41,256 nt of DNA from Clostridia bacterium. Its GTDB lineage: Bacteria > Bacillota > Clostridia > Oscillospirales > QAKW01. The notes under the pieces were generated by a model that saw nothing but the letters and a program-made list of their open reading frames with translations, made no database searches and was not told where the DNA came from. The stretch is taken from contig JAFSCX010000033.1 in the NCBI GenBank assembly GCA_017436525.1, positions 1 through 41,256 on the forward strand. The letters run 5' to 3'. Below, piece after piece: positions 22,204-29,617 of this stretch (the first letter of the stretch is position 1; every line of letters begins with the position of its first letter). The translations under genes and the position numbers were made by a program.

Positions 22204-23994
22204 ATGCAGATTACAAATGACATCAAATATATAGGGGTCAATGATAAAAAAATTGATCTTTTTGAGGGCCAATATCGTGTGCCCAACGGAATGGCTTATA
22301 ATTCCTATGCGATTATCGATGAGAAAATTGCTATCATGGATACGGTAGATGCCGCTTTTACCCATGAATGGCTGGATAATATTCAGAATGTTTTGGGAAG
22401 CAGAACGCCGGACTATTTGATTGTCCAGCATATGGAGCCGGATCACTCGGCCAATATTCTGAATTTTCTCAAGGCCTATCCTCAAACGACTGTGGTCGCC
22501 TCCGCAAAAGCCTTTACCATGATGCAGAATTTCTTTGGAATGGATTTTGCGGATCAACGCTTGATCGTAGGGGAAGGGGATACCCTTTCTTTGGGGAAGC
22601 ATACGCTGCAGTTTGTGGCAGCACCGATGGTTCATTGGCCGGAAGTAATGGTAACCTACGATCGCTTTGATAAGGTGCTCTTCTCTGCCGATGGTTTTGG
22701 AAAATTCGGTGCGTTGGATGCGGAGGAAGAGTGGCTGCCGGAAGCCCGCAGATACTATATCGGAATAGTAGGAAAATACGGTGCGCAGGTCCAGAATCTT
22801 TTGAAAAAAGCCGCCAATTTGGAAATTGAGATGATCTGCCCCCTTCACGGGCCGGTATTGAAAGAGGATCTGGGCTTTTATCTGAATGCTTATCATACTT
22901 GGTCCTCCTATCAGCCGGAGGAGGAAGGAATTGTAATCGCTTATACCTCCGTATATGGAAATACGAAGAAAGCAGCCCTGCAGCTTGGTGAAAAGCTGAA
23001 AGCCAAAGGCTGCCCGAAGGTGGTCGTTTATGATCTTGCCCGCTGCGATATGGCAGAGGCGGTGGCAGATGCCTTCCGCTATAGCAAATTGGTCCTTGCA
23101 ACCACCACCTATAACGCAGATATCTTCCCCTTTATGAGAGAATATATCGATCATCTGACCGAGCGGAATTTCAGCAATCGCACCGTTGCATTGATTGAAA
23201 ACGGCAGCTGGGCGCCCAATGCCGCCAAGGTGATGCGGGGGATGTTTGAGAAGAGCAAAAATCTCACCTTTATAGACACCGCTGTTAAAATCCTTTCTGC
23301 TTTGAATGAGCAAAGCGGCGCTCAGCTGGAGCAGATGGCAGAGGAGCTTTGCAAGGAATATCTTGCCCAGCAGGATTCCACTGCCGATAAGAATGATTTG
23401 AGCGCGCTCTTTAATATCGGCTACGGCCTTTATGTGGTAACCTCTAATGATGGGAAGAAGGATAACGGCCTGATTGTCAATACTGTCTCTCAGGTTACCG
23501 ATTCTCCCAATCGAATTGCGGTAACCATTAATAAAGCCAATTATTCTCATCATATCATTAAGCAGACCGGGAAAATGAATCTCAATTGCCTTACGGTGGA
23601 TGCTCCTTTTAAGGTCTTTGAAAGCTTTGGATTTGTGAGCGGGCGGAATGTGGATAAATTCGCAGAATGTACGCCGCTTCGCTCCGATAACGGGCTGGTC
23701 TTTTTGCCCCGCTATATCAATTCCTTTCTGTCGCTGAAGGTGGAGCAGTATTTGGATCTGGATACCCATGGCATGTTTATCTGCTCGGTTACCGAGGCGC
23801 GTGTCCTCTCGGATAAGGCGACCATGACCTATTCCTATTACCATGAGAATGTAAAGCCAAAGCCCGAGGTAGAAGGGAAGAAGGGCTATGTCTGCAAGAT
23901 TTGCGGATTTGTCTATGAAGGGGAGCCTCTTCCCGATGATTTTGTCTGTCCATTGTGTAAACACGGCGCTGCCGATTTTGAAAAAATTAAGTAA
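22204..23994 (+). CDS. Flavodiiron protein fused to flavin reductase and rubredoxin domains
   Basis: 596 residues, four modules. Residues 1-240: metallo-beta-lactamase-like diiron domain with H76-x-E78-x-D80-H81, then His144, Asp163 and His215 as the other iron ligands. Residues 242-385: flavodoxin domain with FMN loop TSVYGNT. Residues about 395-545: flavin-reductase-like domain. Residues 561-596: rubredoxin knot (CKICG and CPLCK). It reduces O2 to water (or NO to N2O) in the cytoplasm, and the fused domains can supply electrons directly. Start at ATG 22204 with TGAGGTG upstream; the ATG at 22174 lies before this site. Confidence 0.93.
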   Translation: MQITNDIKYIGVNDKKIDLFEGQYRVPNGMAYNSYAIIDEKIAIMDTVDAAFTHEWLDNIQNVLGSRTPDYLIVQHMEPDHSANILNFLKAYPQTTVVASAKAFTMMQNFFGMDFADQRLIVGEGDTLSLGKHTLQFVAAPMVHWPEVMVTYDRFDKVLFSADGFGKFGALDAEEEWLPEARRYYIGIVGKYGAQVQNLLKKAANLEIEMICPLHGPVLKEDLGFYLNAYHTWSSYQPEEEGIVIAYTSVYGNTKKAALQLGEKLKAKGCPKVVVYDLARCDMAEAVADAFRYSKLVLATTTYNADIFPFMREYIDHLTERNFSNRTVALIENGSWAPNAAKVMRGMFEKSKNLTFIDTAVKILSALNEQSGAQLEQMAEELCKEYLAQQDSTADKNDLSALFNIGYGLYVVTSNDGKKDNGLIVNTVSQVTDSPNRIAVTINKANYSHHIIKQTGKMNLNCLTVDAPFKVFESFGFVSGRNVDKFAECTPLRSDNGLVFLPRYINSFLSLKVEQYLDLDTHGMFICSVTEARVLSDKATMTYSYYHENVKPKPEVEGKKGYVCKICGFVYEGEPLPDDFVCPLCKHGAADFEKIK

Positions 23995-24009
23995 TTGGAG
24001 GAAAGAACC

Positions 24010-24387
24010 ATGAAAGAAAGATTTTATATTTGCGAGCATTGCGGCAATTTGATCGGAATGATCCATGATGCGGGCGTTCCCATGATGTGCTGCGGGCAGA
24101 AGATGACCAAGCTGGAGCCCGGTACAACGGAAGCAAGCCTCGAGAAGCATATCCCTTTGGTAAAGGTAGAGGGCAATACCGTCAAGGTAGAGGTTGGCTC
24201 TGTGGCCCATCCCATGGCAGAAGAGCATAGTATTCTTTGGGTCTATCTGCAAACCGATCGGGGCGGCCAAAGAAAGAATCTGGAAGTAGGGGCCGAGCCG
24301 GTGGTAACTTTTGCTTTGGCCGATGAGAAGCCGGTAGCAGTCTACGCTTATTGCAATCTCCACGGGCTGTGGAAAGCCGATATTTAA
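24010..24387 (+). CDS. Desulfoferrodoxin-type superoxide reductase
   Basis: 125 residues, the length of the two-iron (2Fe) class. N-terminal desulforedoxin centre: Cys8, Cys11, Cys27, Cys28. Active site: E45-K46-H47 (EKHIP), His67, His73, and the C-terminal C115-N-L-H118 motif that gives the Fe(His)4Cys centre. It reduces superoxide to peroxide without making oxygen, using rubredoxin as donor; rubredoxin is encoded two genes later. GGAGGAAAG precedes ATG 24010. Third gene of the defence operon, 15 bases after the flavodiiron gene. Confidence 0.95.
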   Translation: MKERFYICEHCGNLIGMIHDAGVPMMCCGQKMTKLEPGTTEASLEKHIPLVKVEGNTVKVEVGSVAHPMAEEHSILWVYLQTDRGGQRKNLEVGAEPVVTFALADEKPVAVYAYCNLHGLWKADI

Positions 24388-24402
24388 TAGGGGGAAGAGA
24401 CC

Positions 24403-24915
24403 ATGATGAATGAAAAGGTTCGCGAATTATTAAACGATCAGATCAATAAAGAGCTTTATTCTGCATATTTATATCTGGATTTCTCAAACTATTTTAAGGC
24501 GCAAGGTCTGGATGGCTTTGCAAATTGGTATATGATTCAGGCCCAAGAGGAAAGAGATCATGCGATGCTTTTCTATACCTATTTGCAAAATGAAAATCAA
24601 AAGGTAGAGCTGAAGGCGATTGCAAAGCCCGATAAGACCTTCTCTTGCCATATGGACGTCTTAAAGGCAGGGCTGGAGCATGAGGAGTATGTAACCTCCC
24701 TCATCAATGATATCTACGGTGCGGCCTATGATGTCAGAGATTTTCGCACCATGCAGTTTTTGGATTGGTTTGTGAAGGAGCAGGGCGAAGAGGAGACCAA
24801 CGCCAATGATCTCATCTCCAAGATGGAGCTTTTCGGCTCCGATCCCAAGAGCCTTTATATGCTCAATCAAGAGCTTGCGGCTCGTGTCTACAGCGCACCC
24901 TCTTTAGTATTATAA
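24403..24915 (+). CDS. ftn: Ferritin (bacterial non-haem)
   Basis: 170 residues, usual ferritin length. Four-helix bundle with E-x6-Y early (KELYSAYLYLDF), EERDHAMLFYTYL (ferroxidase Glu/His), and later EGEEETNA-like EQGEEETNAN. It oxidises Fe2+ and stores it as a 24-subunit shell in the cytoplasm. In this operon it limits Fenton chemistry when oxygen or peroxide is present. GGGGGAAGAG precedes ATG 24403; ATG 24406 is also possible. Confidence 0.95.
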   Translation: MMNEKVRELLNDQINKELYSAYLYLDFSNYFKAQGLDGFANWYMIQAQEERDHAMLFYTYLQNENQKVELKAIAKPDKTFSCHMDVLKAGLEHEEYVTSLINDIYGAAYDVRDFRTMQFLDWFVKEQGEEETNANDLISKMELFGSDPKSLYMLNQELAARVYSAPSLVL

Positions 24916-24934
24916 TTGAAAGGTAAAAACGACT

Positions 24935-25093
24935 ATGAAAAAATATGTTTGCAATGTATGCGGCTGGACCTACGATGAAGAACTGGGCGATCCCGATAAC
25001 GGGATCGAGGCCGGCACCGCCTTTGAAGATCTTCCCGAAGATTTCGCCTGCCCCTTATGCGGCGTAGGAAAAGAGGATTTTTCCGAAGAATAA
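24935..25093 (+). CDS. Rubredoxin
   Basis: 52 residues, a complete rubredoxin: [19 protein letters not shown] (Cys6, Cys9) and [11 protein letters not shown] (Cys39, Cys42) hold one iron, with the conserved FEDLPEDF between. It carries single electrons in the cytoplasm and is the expected donor to superoxide reductase, and possibly to the flavodiiron protein. AAAGGT lies upstream at a longer than usual distance. Last gene of the operon; the terminator begins three bases after its stop. Confidence 0.97.
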   Translation: MKKYVCNVCGWTYDEELGDPDNGIEAGTAFEDLPEDFACPLCGVGKEDFSEE

Positions 25094-25095
25094 AA

Positions 25096-25130
25096 AAAGA
25101 CTCTGAAAACCGTCGGTTTTCAGAGTCTTT
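25096..25130. terminator. Bidirectional terminator after rubredoxin
   Basis: AAAGACTCTGAAAACC (25096-25111) pairs with GGTTTTCAGAGTCTTT (25115-25130), loop GTC, flanked by A- and T-rich runs. It also ends the convergent ABC operon. Confidence 0.92.
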
Positions 25131-25132
25131 CT

Positions 25133-25930
25133 TTATTTTGAAAGCATTACCTTATCGTTGGAAAATTCGCTTCCGCTTGCCTGCTCAAAGAGGCCGAGAA
25201 GCTGGCTGATGGTCAGTTTTTTCTTTTCCTCGCCTGATACATCTACGACAATTCTTCCCTCATGCATCATGATCAGCCGATTGCCATAGGCGATGGCATC
25301 GTGCATATTATGGGTGATCATCAGGGTGGTCAATTTATTTTCCGAGACCAGCTTATCGGTGATGGCAAGCACCTTAGCGGCGGTCTTGGGATCCAATGCC
25401 GCAGTATGCTCATCCAAAAGCAGAAGCTGGGGCCGATTTAAGGTGGCCATCAAGAGGGTTACCGCCTGCCTCTGACCGCCCGAGAGAAGGCCTACCTTTG
25501 CGGAAAGGCGGCTCTCAAGACCAAGCTCCAGCGTAGAAAGAAGCTCCTTATATTGCTGCCGCTCATTGCCGCGGATTCCCCAAAGCAGCTTGCGCTTGGT
25601 GCCGCGGCGGGCCGCGATGGAGAGATTCTCGGCGATCTCCATATCGGGGGCGGTCCCCTTCATGGGATCTTGGAATACGCGGCCCAAAAACTTGGCGCGC
25701 TTATGTTCAGGCATATTGGTTACGTCTACACCATCGATCTCAATGGTGCCGAAATCCGGCTTCCATACCCCTGCAATGGCATTGAGCATGGTGGATTTTC
25801 CGGCGCCGTTGCCGCCGATAACCGTTACAAAATCTCCGTCATTCAAGGTGAGATTCAGCCCGCTCAAGGCTTTTTTGGCATTGATGGTGCCGGGGTTGAA
25901 GGTTTTATGAAGATTGGTGATTTTAAGCAT
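25133..25930 (-). CDS. ABC importer ATPase (COG1101 type, TrpZ-like)
   Basis: 265 residues. Walker A GGNGAGKST, signature LSGGQRQAV and Walker B LLLLDEHTAALD are present; the usual EPTA is EHTA here, which is a feature of this group. It energises the importer whose permease and binding protein are encoded upstream. Start at ATG 25930, overlapping the permease stop by eight bases, with AGGAGG 8 bases before; the longer frame to 25978 lies inside the permease gene without a site. Last gene of the T-box operon. Confidence 0.93.
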   Translation of the reverse strand: MLKITNLHKTFNPGTINAKKALSGLNLTLNDGDFVTVIGGNGAGKSTMLNAIAGVWKPDFGTIEIDGVDVTNMPEHKRAKFLGRVFQDPMKGTAPDMEIAENLSIAARRGTKRKLLWGIRGNERQQYKELLSTLELGLESRLSAKVGLLSGGQRQAVTLLMATLNRPQLLLLDEHTAALDPKTAAKVLAITDKLVSENKLTTLMITHNMHDAIAYGNRLIMMHEGRIVVDVSGEEKKKLTISQLLGLFEQASGSEFSNDKVMLSK

Positions 25931-26840
25931 CCATCTCACCTCCTGCGGCCAACGCTTCCTCTGCCGGCTTCTTGGCAAAGAATTTACCCTTGAGATAGGG
26001 GACGCCTAAGAAGACCGCTACGATCAGTGCCGAGAGCATTTTGAGAAAATCGGTCTTGAGCCCTAAGAGAATGACAAAGTTATAGATGACATAATAGACA
26101 ATTCCGCCGCAAACAACACCGATCAGGCTGACTACAAAATTAGGCTTGATCTTCAAAGAGACAGAGAGCCCGATAAAGATGGCGGCAAGGCCGATGACAA
26201 TGGCGCCGCGGCCGTCGTTGATATTGGCAGAGCCCTTGTATTGAGCGAGCAAAGCGCCCGCAAGGGCAACAATCCCGTTGGAGATGGCAAGGCCGACTAC
26301 TTTGTTGAATTGGACATTGATGCCCTGCGCACGGCTCATATCGGGATTATCGCCGGTGGATTTGAGGGTCAGCCCCACTTCGGTATAGAAGAAGAGCCAA
26401 AGGACTACGATCACCAGGGCGACAATCAATCCGCCCACCAAAATGGCAAGGGGATTATTCCCCATGTGGAGCATCAATTTGAAGGAACGCACATTGAGGG
26501 CGATCAAAGATTTTCCGCCCAGAATGGAAAGGTTGACGGAATAGAGCATCAATTGGGTCAGAATCCCTGCCAATATGGAGGGGATACCTAAGCCTGTATG
26601 AAGAAGGCCGGTGATAATGCCGGTCAATGCTCCTGCCGCAAAGGCGATCAGCACACTCAGTCCGGCGGGGACCCCATTGGTGATCAGCACCGCGCATACA
26701 CATCCGCCGGTGCAGATGGAGCCGTCTACCGTCAGATCGGCAATATCGAGAATTTTATAGGAGATATAGACACCGATCGCCATCAATCCCCAAATCAGCC
26801 CTTCTGCAATCGCGCCGGGCAAAGCGTATAAAAAAGCCAT
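25923..26840 (-). CDS. ABC importer permease (COG4120 type, TrpY-like)
   Basis: 305 residues, about eight to nine membrane segments, related to branched-chain/ribose-type permeases. Segments GLIWGLMAIGVYISYKILDIADLTVDGS near the start and DNPDMSRAQGINV in the cytoplasmic loop are typical. It forms the channel of the importer. Start at 26840 follows AGAGGTAA. It follows the binding-protein gene after 18 bases and overlaps the ATPase gene. Confidence 0.92.
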   Translation of the reverse strand: MAFLYALPGAIAEGLIWGLMAIGVYISYKILDIADLTVDGSICTGGCVCAVLITNGVPAGLSVLIAFAAGALTGIITGLLHTGLGIPSILAGILTQLMLYSVNLSILGGKSLIALNVRSFKLMLHMGNNPLAILVGGLIVALVIVVLWLFFYTEVGLTLKSTGDNPDMSRAQGINVQFNKVVGLAISNGIVALAGALLAQYKGSANINDGRGAIVIGLAAIFIGLSVSLKIKPNFVVSLIGVVCGGIVYYVIYNFVILLGLKTDFLKMLSALIVAVFLGVPYLKGKFFAKKPAEEALAAGGEMDA

Positions 26841-26858
26841 GATTTACCTCTGATTGAA

Positions 26859-27791
26859 TTATTTATTTTCGGGAACCTCGATGCCGAGGGTGGAGCAAAG
26901 ATCCTTATTATAGACAACGGAAGGGGTCAGGGTGGCGATGTCGTAATCTGCAGGAGTTTTGTTGCCCAGCAGAATTTCAGCAGCCATCTTGCCGGTCTGC
27001 TCGCCCAGCGCATAGTAGTCGATGGCAAGGCTTGCATAGCAGATGGCGCCGCCATAGCTGGTGTATACGGGGACCTTCTTATCGTTGCAGATGGTGCCGA
27101 CTACAGAATCATTGTCTGCAACCGTATTGTCGGAGGGAATATAGATGGCTTTGCACTCATTGGCGGCAGAGGTGGCCAATGCCTGAAGCTCGGTGGTCTC
27201 AGAGAAGGTATAAGCCTTTACGACGATTTTCTTGGCTTCAAATAAAGCCTTAACAGCCTCATACTGAATCTTGGAATTGGATTCATTCAAGCAGTAGATT
27301 ACGCCCACCTGATCGCCTTCCTTAAGGCCTAAGGTATCGATCATCATCTGCGCCTGCTGATCAAAGGGGACGGCATCGGAAGTGCCGCTTACATTGGCGG
27401 GAATCTCGCCGGAGAAGGTATCTTTATAATCGGTAACCGAAGTGCCCAATACGGGGATGCCGGTGGTTGCATTGGCAGCGGCCAGCAGGGCGGGGGTGGC
27501 GTTGGCCATGATCAGATCCACCTTTTTAGAGGTGAAAGCGTTTACGACAGTATTGCAAAGATTGGCATCTCCTGCAACCTGAGTGTCTACCTCAACCGTC
27601 TTGCCCTCTTTCTCAAGAGCGGCAGTCAGCGCGTCGATAAAGCCTTTGGTGGCTTTATCCAAAGATTCATGCTCCATCAATTGGCATACGCCGACCGTAA
27701 AGTCTGCGCCGCTCTTGCCGCAAGAAGCAAGAGAGAAGCATGCGCCGAGGGTAAGTACCATTACCATAATAATTGCTACAATTCTTTTCAT
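26859..27791 (-). CDS. ABC importer substrate-binding lipoprotein (COG2984 type, TrpX-like)
   Basis: 310 residues. Signal peptide with lipobox LASC (Cys24). Mature part starts FTVGVCQLMEHESLDKATKGF, and includes ANATPALLAAAN, GTSVTDYKD, IPSDNTVADND and YYALGEQTGKMAAEILLG, all characteristic of the COG2984 (TrpX/ABC sub-bind) family. Related systems import tryptophan or other aromatic compounds. The T-box leader predicts response to an amino acid, read here as phenylalanine. AAGGAG at about nine bases precedes ATG 27791. Confidence 0.92.
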   Translation of the reverse strand: MKRIVAIIMVMVLTLGACFSLASCGKSGADFTVGVCQLMEHESLDKATKGFIDALTAALEKEGKTVEVDTQVAGDANLCNTVVNAFTSKKVDLIMANATPALLAAANATTGIPVLGTSVTDYKDTFSGEIPANVSGTSDAVPFDQQAQMMIDTLGLKEGDQVGVIYCLNESNSKIQYEAVKALFEAKKIVVKAYTFSETTELQALATSAANECKAIYIPSDNTVADNDSVVGTICNDKKVPVYTSYGGAICYASLAIDYYALGEQTGKMAAEILLGNKTPADYDIATLTPSVVYNKDLCSTLGIEVPENK

Positions 27792-27859
27792 CTTAAAAAT
27801 CTCCTTTTGATTTTTTTATAATTTACACGCAAGACGCGCGAAAACTACCTTAAATAAAT

Positions 27860-28150
27860 AAAAAAGCCCTGTATTCTCCAAAATGAAGAATACAGGGACG
27901 AACTATGCAAGATAGCCGTGTTACCACTCTGCTTCACCTTTTTCTCGCGAAAAAGGCCTCATCGGGTGCGCAATTAAAGACACCTTAGCGATATAACGGT
28001 CGCACCCGTTAAAGCCTACGCAGCAAAAAGCCTTCAGCCCACAGCTAACGGAAGGAATTCACCTCTCGCTTGCGCTATTGCCTTGCACCATACGGCAACT
28101 CTCTGAAACGCTTTTTGGAGAAGATACTAATTTCCGCTCAAACGCTTTAT
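27860..28150 (-). ncRNA. T-box riboswitch leader, probable Phe (UUC) specifier
   Basis: On the minus strand: Stem I with the AG-rich AGAGAG bulge and apical GCCGTATGGTGCAAGGC, the specifier region GTGAATTCC (TTC at 28055-28057), the T-box AGAGTGGTAACACGG (about 27915-27930), and a terminator CCCTGTATTCT/AGAATACAGGG (27867-27897) followed by CTTTTTT. The tRNA-binding UGGU of the T-box calls for a discriminator A, as in tRNA-Phe. Uncharged tRNA binding would favour the antiterminator and turn the transporter on. This fills the gap before the importer genes. Confidence 0.92.
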
Positions 28151-28156
28151 GCAGTT

Positions 28157-28185
28157 ATTTTAGCAAAGGAATTTTTCTTTGTCAA
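28157..28185 (-). promoter_or_regulatory. Promoter of the T-box operon
   Basis: Minus strand: TTGACA (28180-28185), 17-bp spacer, TAAAAT (28157-28162) with TG extension. Start near 28150. Confidence 0.85.
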
Positions 28186-28202
28186 GAATTTTTTTGATTG
28201 GA

Positions 28203-28547
28203 TTAATCTAATACGACAGATTTTTTCTTGCCTTTTTTGTTTTTGGGGTATTCTCTGATCCGAATGACAAAATCCAAATTGATTGCCTCCACTTGGCCGT
28301 CTTTTTCAATCAACACCGCATCGTCAATCACTTCCTTGATGATGCCTTCGAATTGGTGATTCCCGTCGAATGCATAGATCAGACATTCTTTGCCGATAAA
28401 TCTTTTTGCAAGTTCAATCATTTGAATGGGCTCCTTTCTCTTTCGTTTTTTGATCACTTTGCGTACAATCGCAAGCCTTTGGCTTCTCCATAGGAGAAAT
28501 AATACGATAAAAATAATCAGAATCGGGAGGTAATGCGATATCTGCAA
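28203..28547 (-). CDS. Small membrane-anchored protein, DUF6897-like domain
   Basis: 114 residues from a TTG start. Residues 6-20 are a membrane span, followed by a strongly basic stretch (KKRKRK). Residues 43-114 form a small beta domain (IGKECLIYAF, FEGIIKEVIDDAVLIEKDG, INLDFVIRIREYP) that resembles SH3/Lsm-like DUF6897 proteins; function unknown. The TTG is chosen because a promoter at 28582-28610 starts the RNA near 28575, after any longer start. AAAGGAG nine bases before an internal ATG at 28421 could also make a soluble 72-residue form. Confidence 0.6.
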   Translation of the reverse strand: MQISHYLPILIIFIVLFLLWRSQRLAIVRKVIKKRKRKEPIQMIELAKRFIGKECLIYAFDGNHQFEGIIKEVIDDAVLIEKDGQVEAINLDFVIRIREYPKNKKGKKKSVVLD

Positions 28548-28581
28548 TTTTTCAATTCCTTTCGTTTTATAGGATGGATAA

Positions 28582-28610
28582 AGTTTATCATAAAAGCAGA
28601 AATTTTTCAA
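28582..28610 (-). promoter_or_regulatory. Promoter of the DUF6897-like gene
   Basis: Minus strand: TTGAAA (28605-28610), 17-bp spacer, TAAACT (28582-28587) with TG extension. Confidence 0.55.
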
Positions 28611-28618
28611 TGTTTTTA

Positions 28619-28790
28619 TTTGGCGGAGAAAGAGGGATGCGCCTGCTTTGCAGGCTGACTGCTTGCCGACCGCTCCGCAATGCTCGCGGTACCCGTCTGC
28701 GCACCAACCGCCTACAAAACAGCCGCACCGGGCTGTTTTGCTTAACGCCGGCTGCCCCCTTGGGGTTCAAATCCCCCTTTCTCTCGACAA
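28619..28790. repeat. tRNA-Ser-derived sequence: duplicated 3' end and degenerate tRNA-like segment
   Basis: The 20-bp TTTGGCGGAGAAAGAGGGAT (28619-28638) is an exact repeat of the 3' end of the tRNA-Ser gene (28832-28851). Facing it, on the plus strand, GGGTTCAAATCCCCC (28764-28778) then CTTTCTC resembles the T-arm and acceptor of the same tRNA, with changes. Between are hairpins GCCTGC-TTT-GCAGGC (28641-28655) and CAAAACAGCC/GGCTGTTTTG (28715-28740). No protein is supported. Confidence 0.65.
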
Positions 28791-28797
28791 ACGAACA

Positions 28798-28830
28798 AAA
28801 ATCCGGTATCCAAAAAGGATACCGGATTTT
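28798..28830 (-). terminator. Terminator of the tRNA-Ser gene
   Basis: AAAATCCGGTATCC (28798-28811) pairs with GGATACCGGATTTT (28817-28830), five-base loop, three bases after the tRNA CCA end. Confidence 0.9.
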
Positions 28831-28833
28831 GTT

Positions 28834-28924
28834 TGGCGGAGAAAGAGGGATTTGAACCCTCGCGGCGGTTGCCCACCCTACGCCCTTAGCAGGGGCGCCT
28901 CTTCGGCCTCTTGAGTATTTCTCC
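28834..28924 (-). tRNA. tRNA-Ser (anticodon GCU)
   Basis: 91 nt including the encoded CCA (28834-28836). Acceptor GGAGAAA/TTTCTCC, discriminator G (28837). The anticodon loop CTGCTAA holds GCT (28888-28890), reading AGC/AGU. A long variable arm (GGGTGGGCAACCGCC region) and T-loop GTTCAAATC are present, as expected for a class II tRNA. Discriminator G is the serine identity form. Confidence 0.97.
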
Positions 28925-28959
28925 GTATTGGCTGAAGTATCATTCAATTTTGCTATTTG

Positions 28960-28988
28960 ATTATATACGATGGGAGAAGGATTGTCAA
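28960..28988 (-). promoter_or_regulatory. Promoter of tRNA-Ser (full consensus)
   Basis: Minus strand: TTGACA (28983-28988), 17-bp spacer, TATAAT (28960-28965), both hexamers perfect, as often seen for stable RNA genes. Confidence 0.92.
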
Positions 28989-29021
28989 GCCCATTTTCAA
29001 TCTTCATTAAAATTCTTCCTA

Positions 29022-29050
29022 TTGATTTTATCGGTGAAATATATTACAAT
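29022..29050 (+). promoter_or_regulatory. Promoter of the YgjV-like gene
   Basis: TTGATT (29022-29027), 17-bp spacer, TACAAT (29045-29050). Confidence 0.65.
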
Positions 29051-29086
29051 CGTTGTATTCCGGAAGAGGGGAGGAATTGGTTTTAT

Positions 29087-29617
29087 ATGAAGATCGTTGC
29101 CACCATGATCGGCTTGACTGCAGTTGTTCTTTATATTTTGAGCTATCAGATGAAGCATCGCAAGGGGATTATCTTTTGCAACGGTGCTGCTGCGATTCTT
29201 TACATTACGCAATACATCCTTCTCTCTGCCTTTGAAGGGGCGGCGATGGATCTATTAGGCCTTCTTCCCAACCTTCTTGCCGCCAAAAAGGAGCATCCTT
29301 TTATCCGAAAGCGATTGAAATTATTGGTGGTCCTCTCCGATCTTTTGATCATCGGGGCCGGAGCTTTCCTTTATAAAAATATCTTCAGCCTTCTCGCCAT
29401 CGCAGGTGTTCTTTTGGAAAAAGGAGCCCTTTGGCTGACCAAGGAAAAGAGCATCCGCATGGTCTCCCTTTTGGCCACTCCTTGCTGGCTGATCTATAAT
29501 CTTTCGGCAGGTGCCTTTGGCTCTGCCCTCGGCAATATCCTTGCGGCAAGCTCCATTGTTTTGGCTTTTTATCGTTATGATTGGAAAGGCAAAAAACGGC
29601 AGGAGGCGGAAAAATGA
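29087..29617 (+). CDS. YgjV-family inner membrane protein
   Basis: 176 residues with about six membrane segments and short loops. The pattern (IGLTAVVLYILSYQMKHRKGIIFCNGAAAILYITQYILL, then LGLLPNLLAAKK and CWLIYNLSAGAFGSALGNI) fits the YgjV family of unknown function. Start at ATG 29087; AGGGGAGG lies about 12 bases upstream, a rather long spacing, and no other start fits. It overlaps the next gene by four bases (ATGA), so they are coupled. Confidence 0.75.
   Translation: MKIVATMIGLTAVVLYILSYQMKHRKGIIFCNGAAAILYITQYILLSAFEGAAMDLLGLLPNLLAAKKEHPFIRKRLKLLVVLSDLLIIGAGAFLYKNIFSLLAIAGVLLEKGALWLTKEKSIRMVSLLATPCWLIYNLSAGAFGSALGNILAASSIVLAFYRYDWKGKKRQEAEK

Noticed and set aside
21982-24363. A 793-codon open frame antisense to the flavodiiron operon
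   Set aside because: The plus-strand genes have clear catalytic motifs and ribosome sites; the antisense translation has no recognisable family and is a codon-bias shadow.
28055-28060. Serine (TCC) as T-box specifier
   Set aside because: The T-box UGGU would pair with discriminator A, while the tRNA-Ser in this window has G; the register GAA-TTC fits better.
28574-28855. A 93-codon open frame across the tRNA-like region
   Set aside because: It translates tRNA-derived and hairpin sequence and runs through a terminator; typical spurious frame next to tRNA-Ser.
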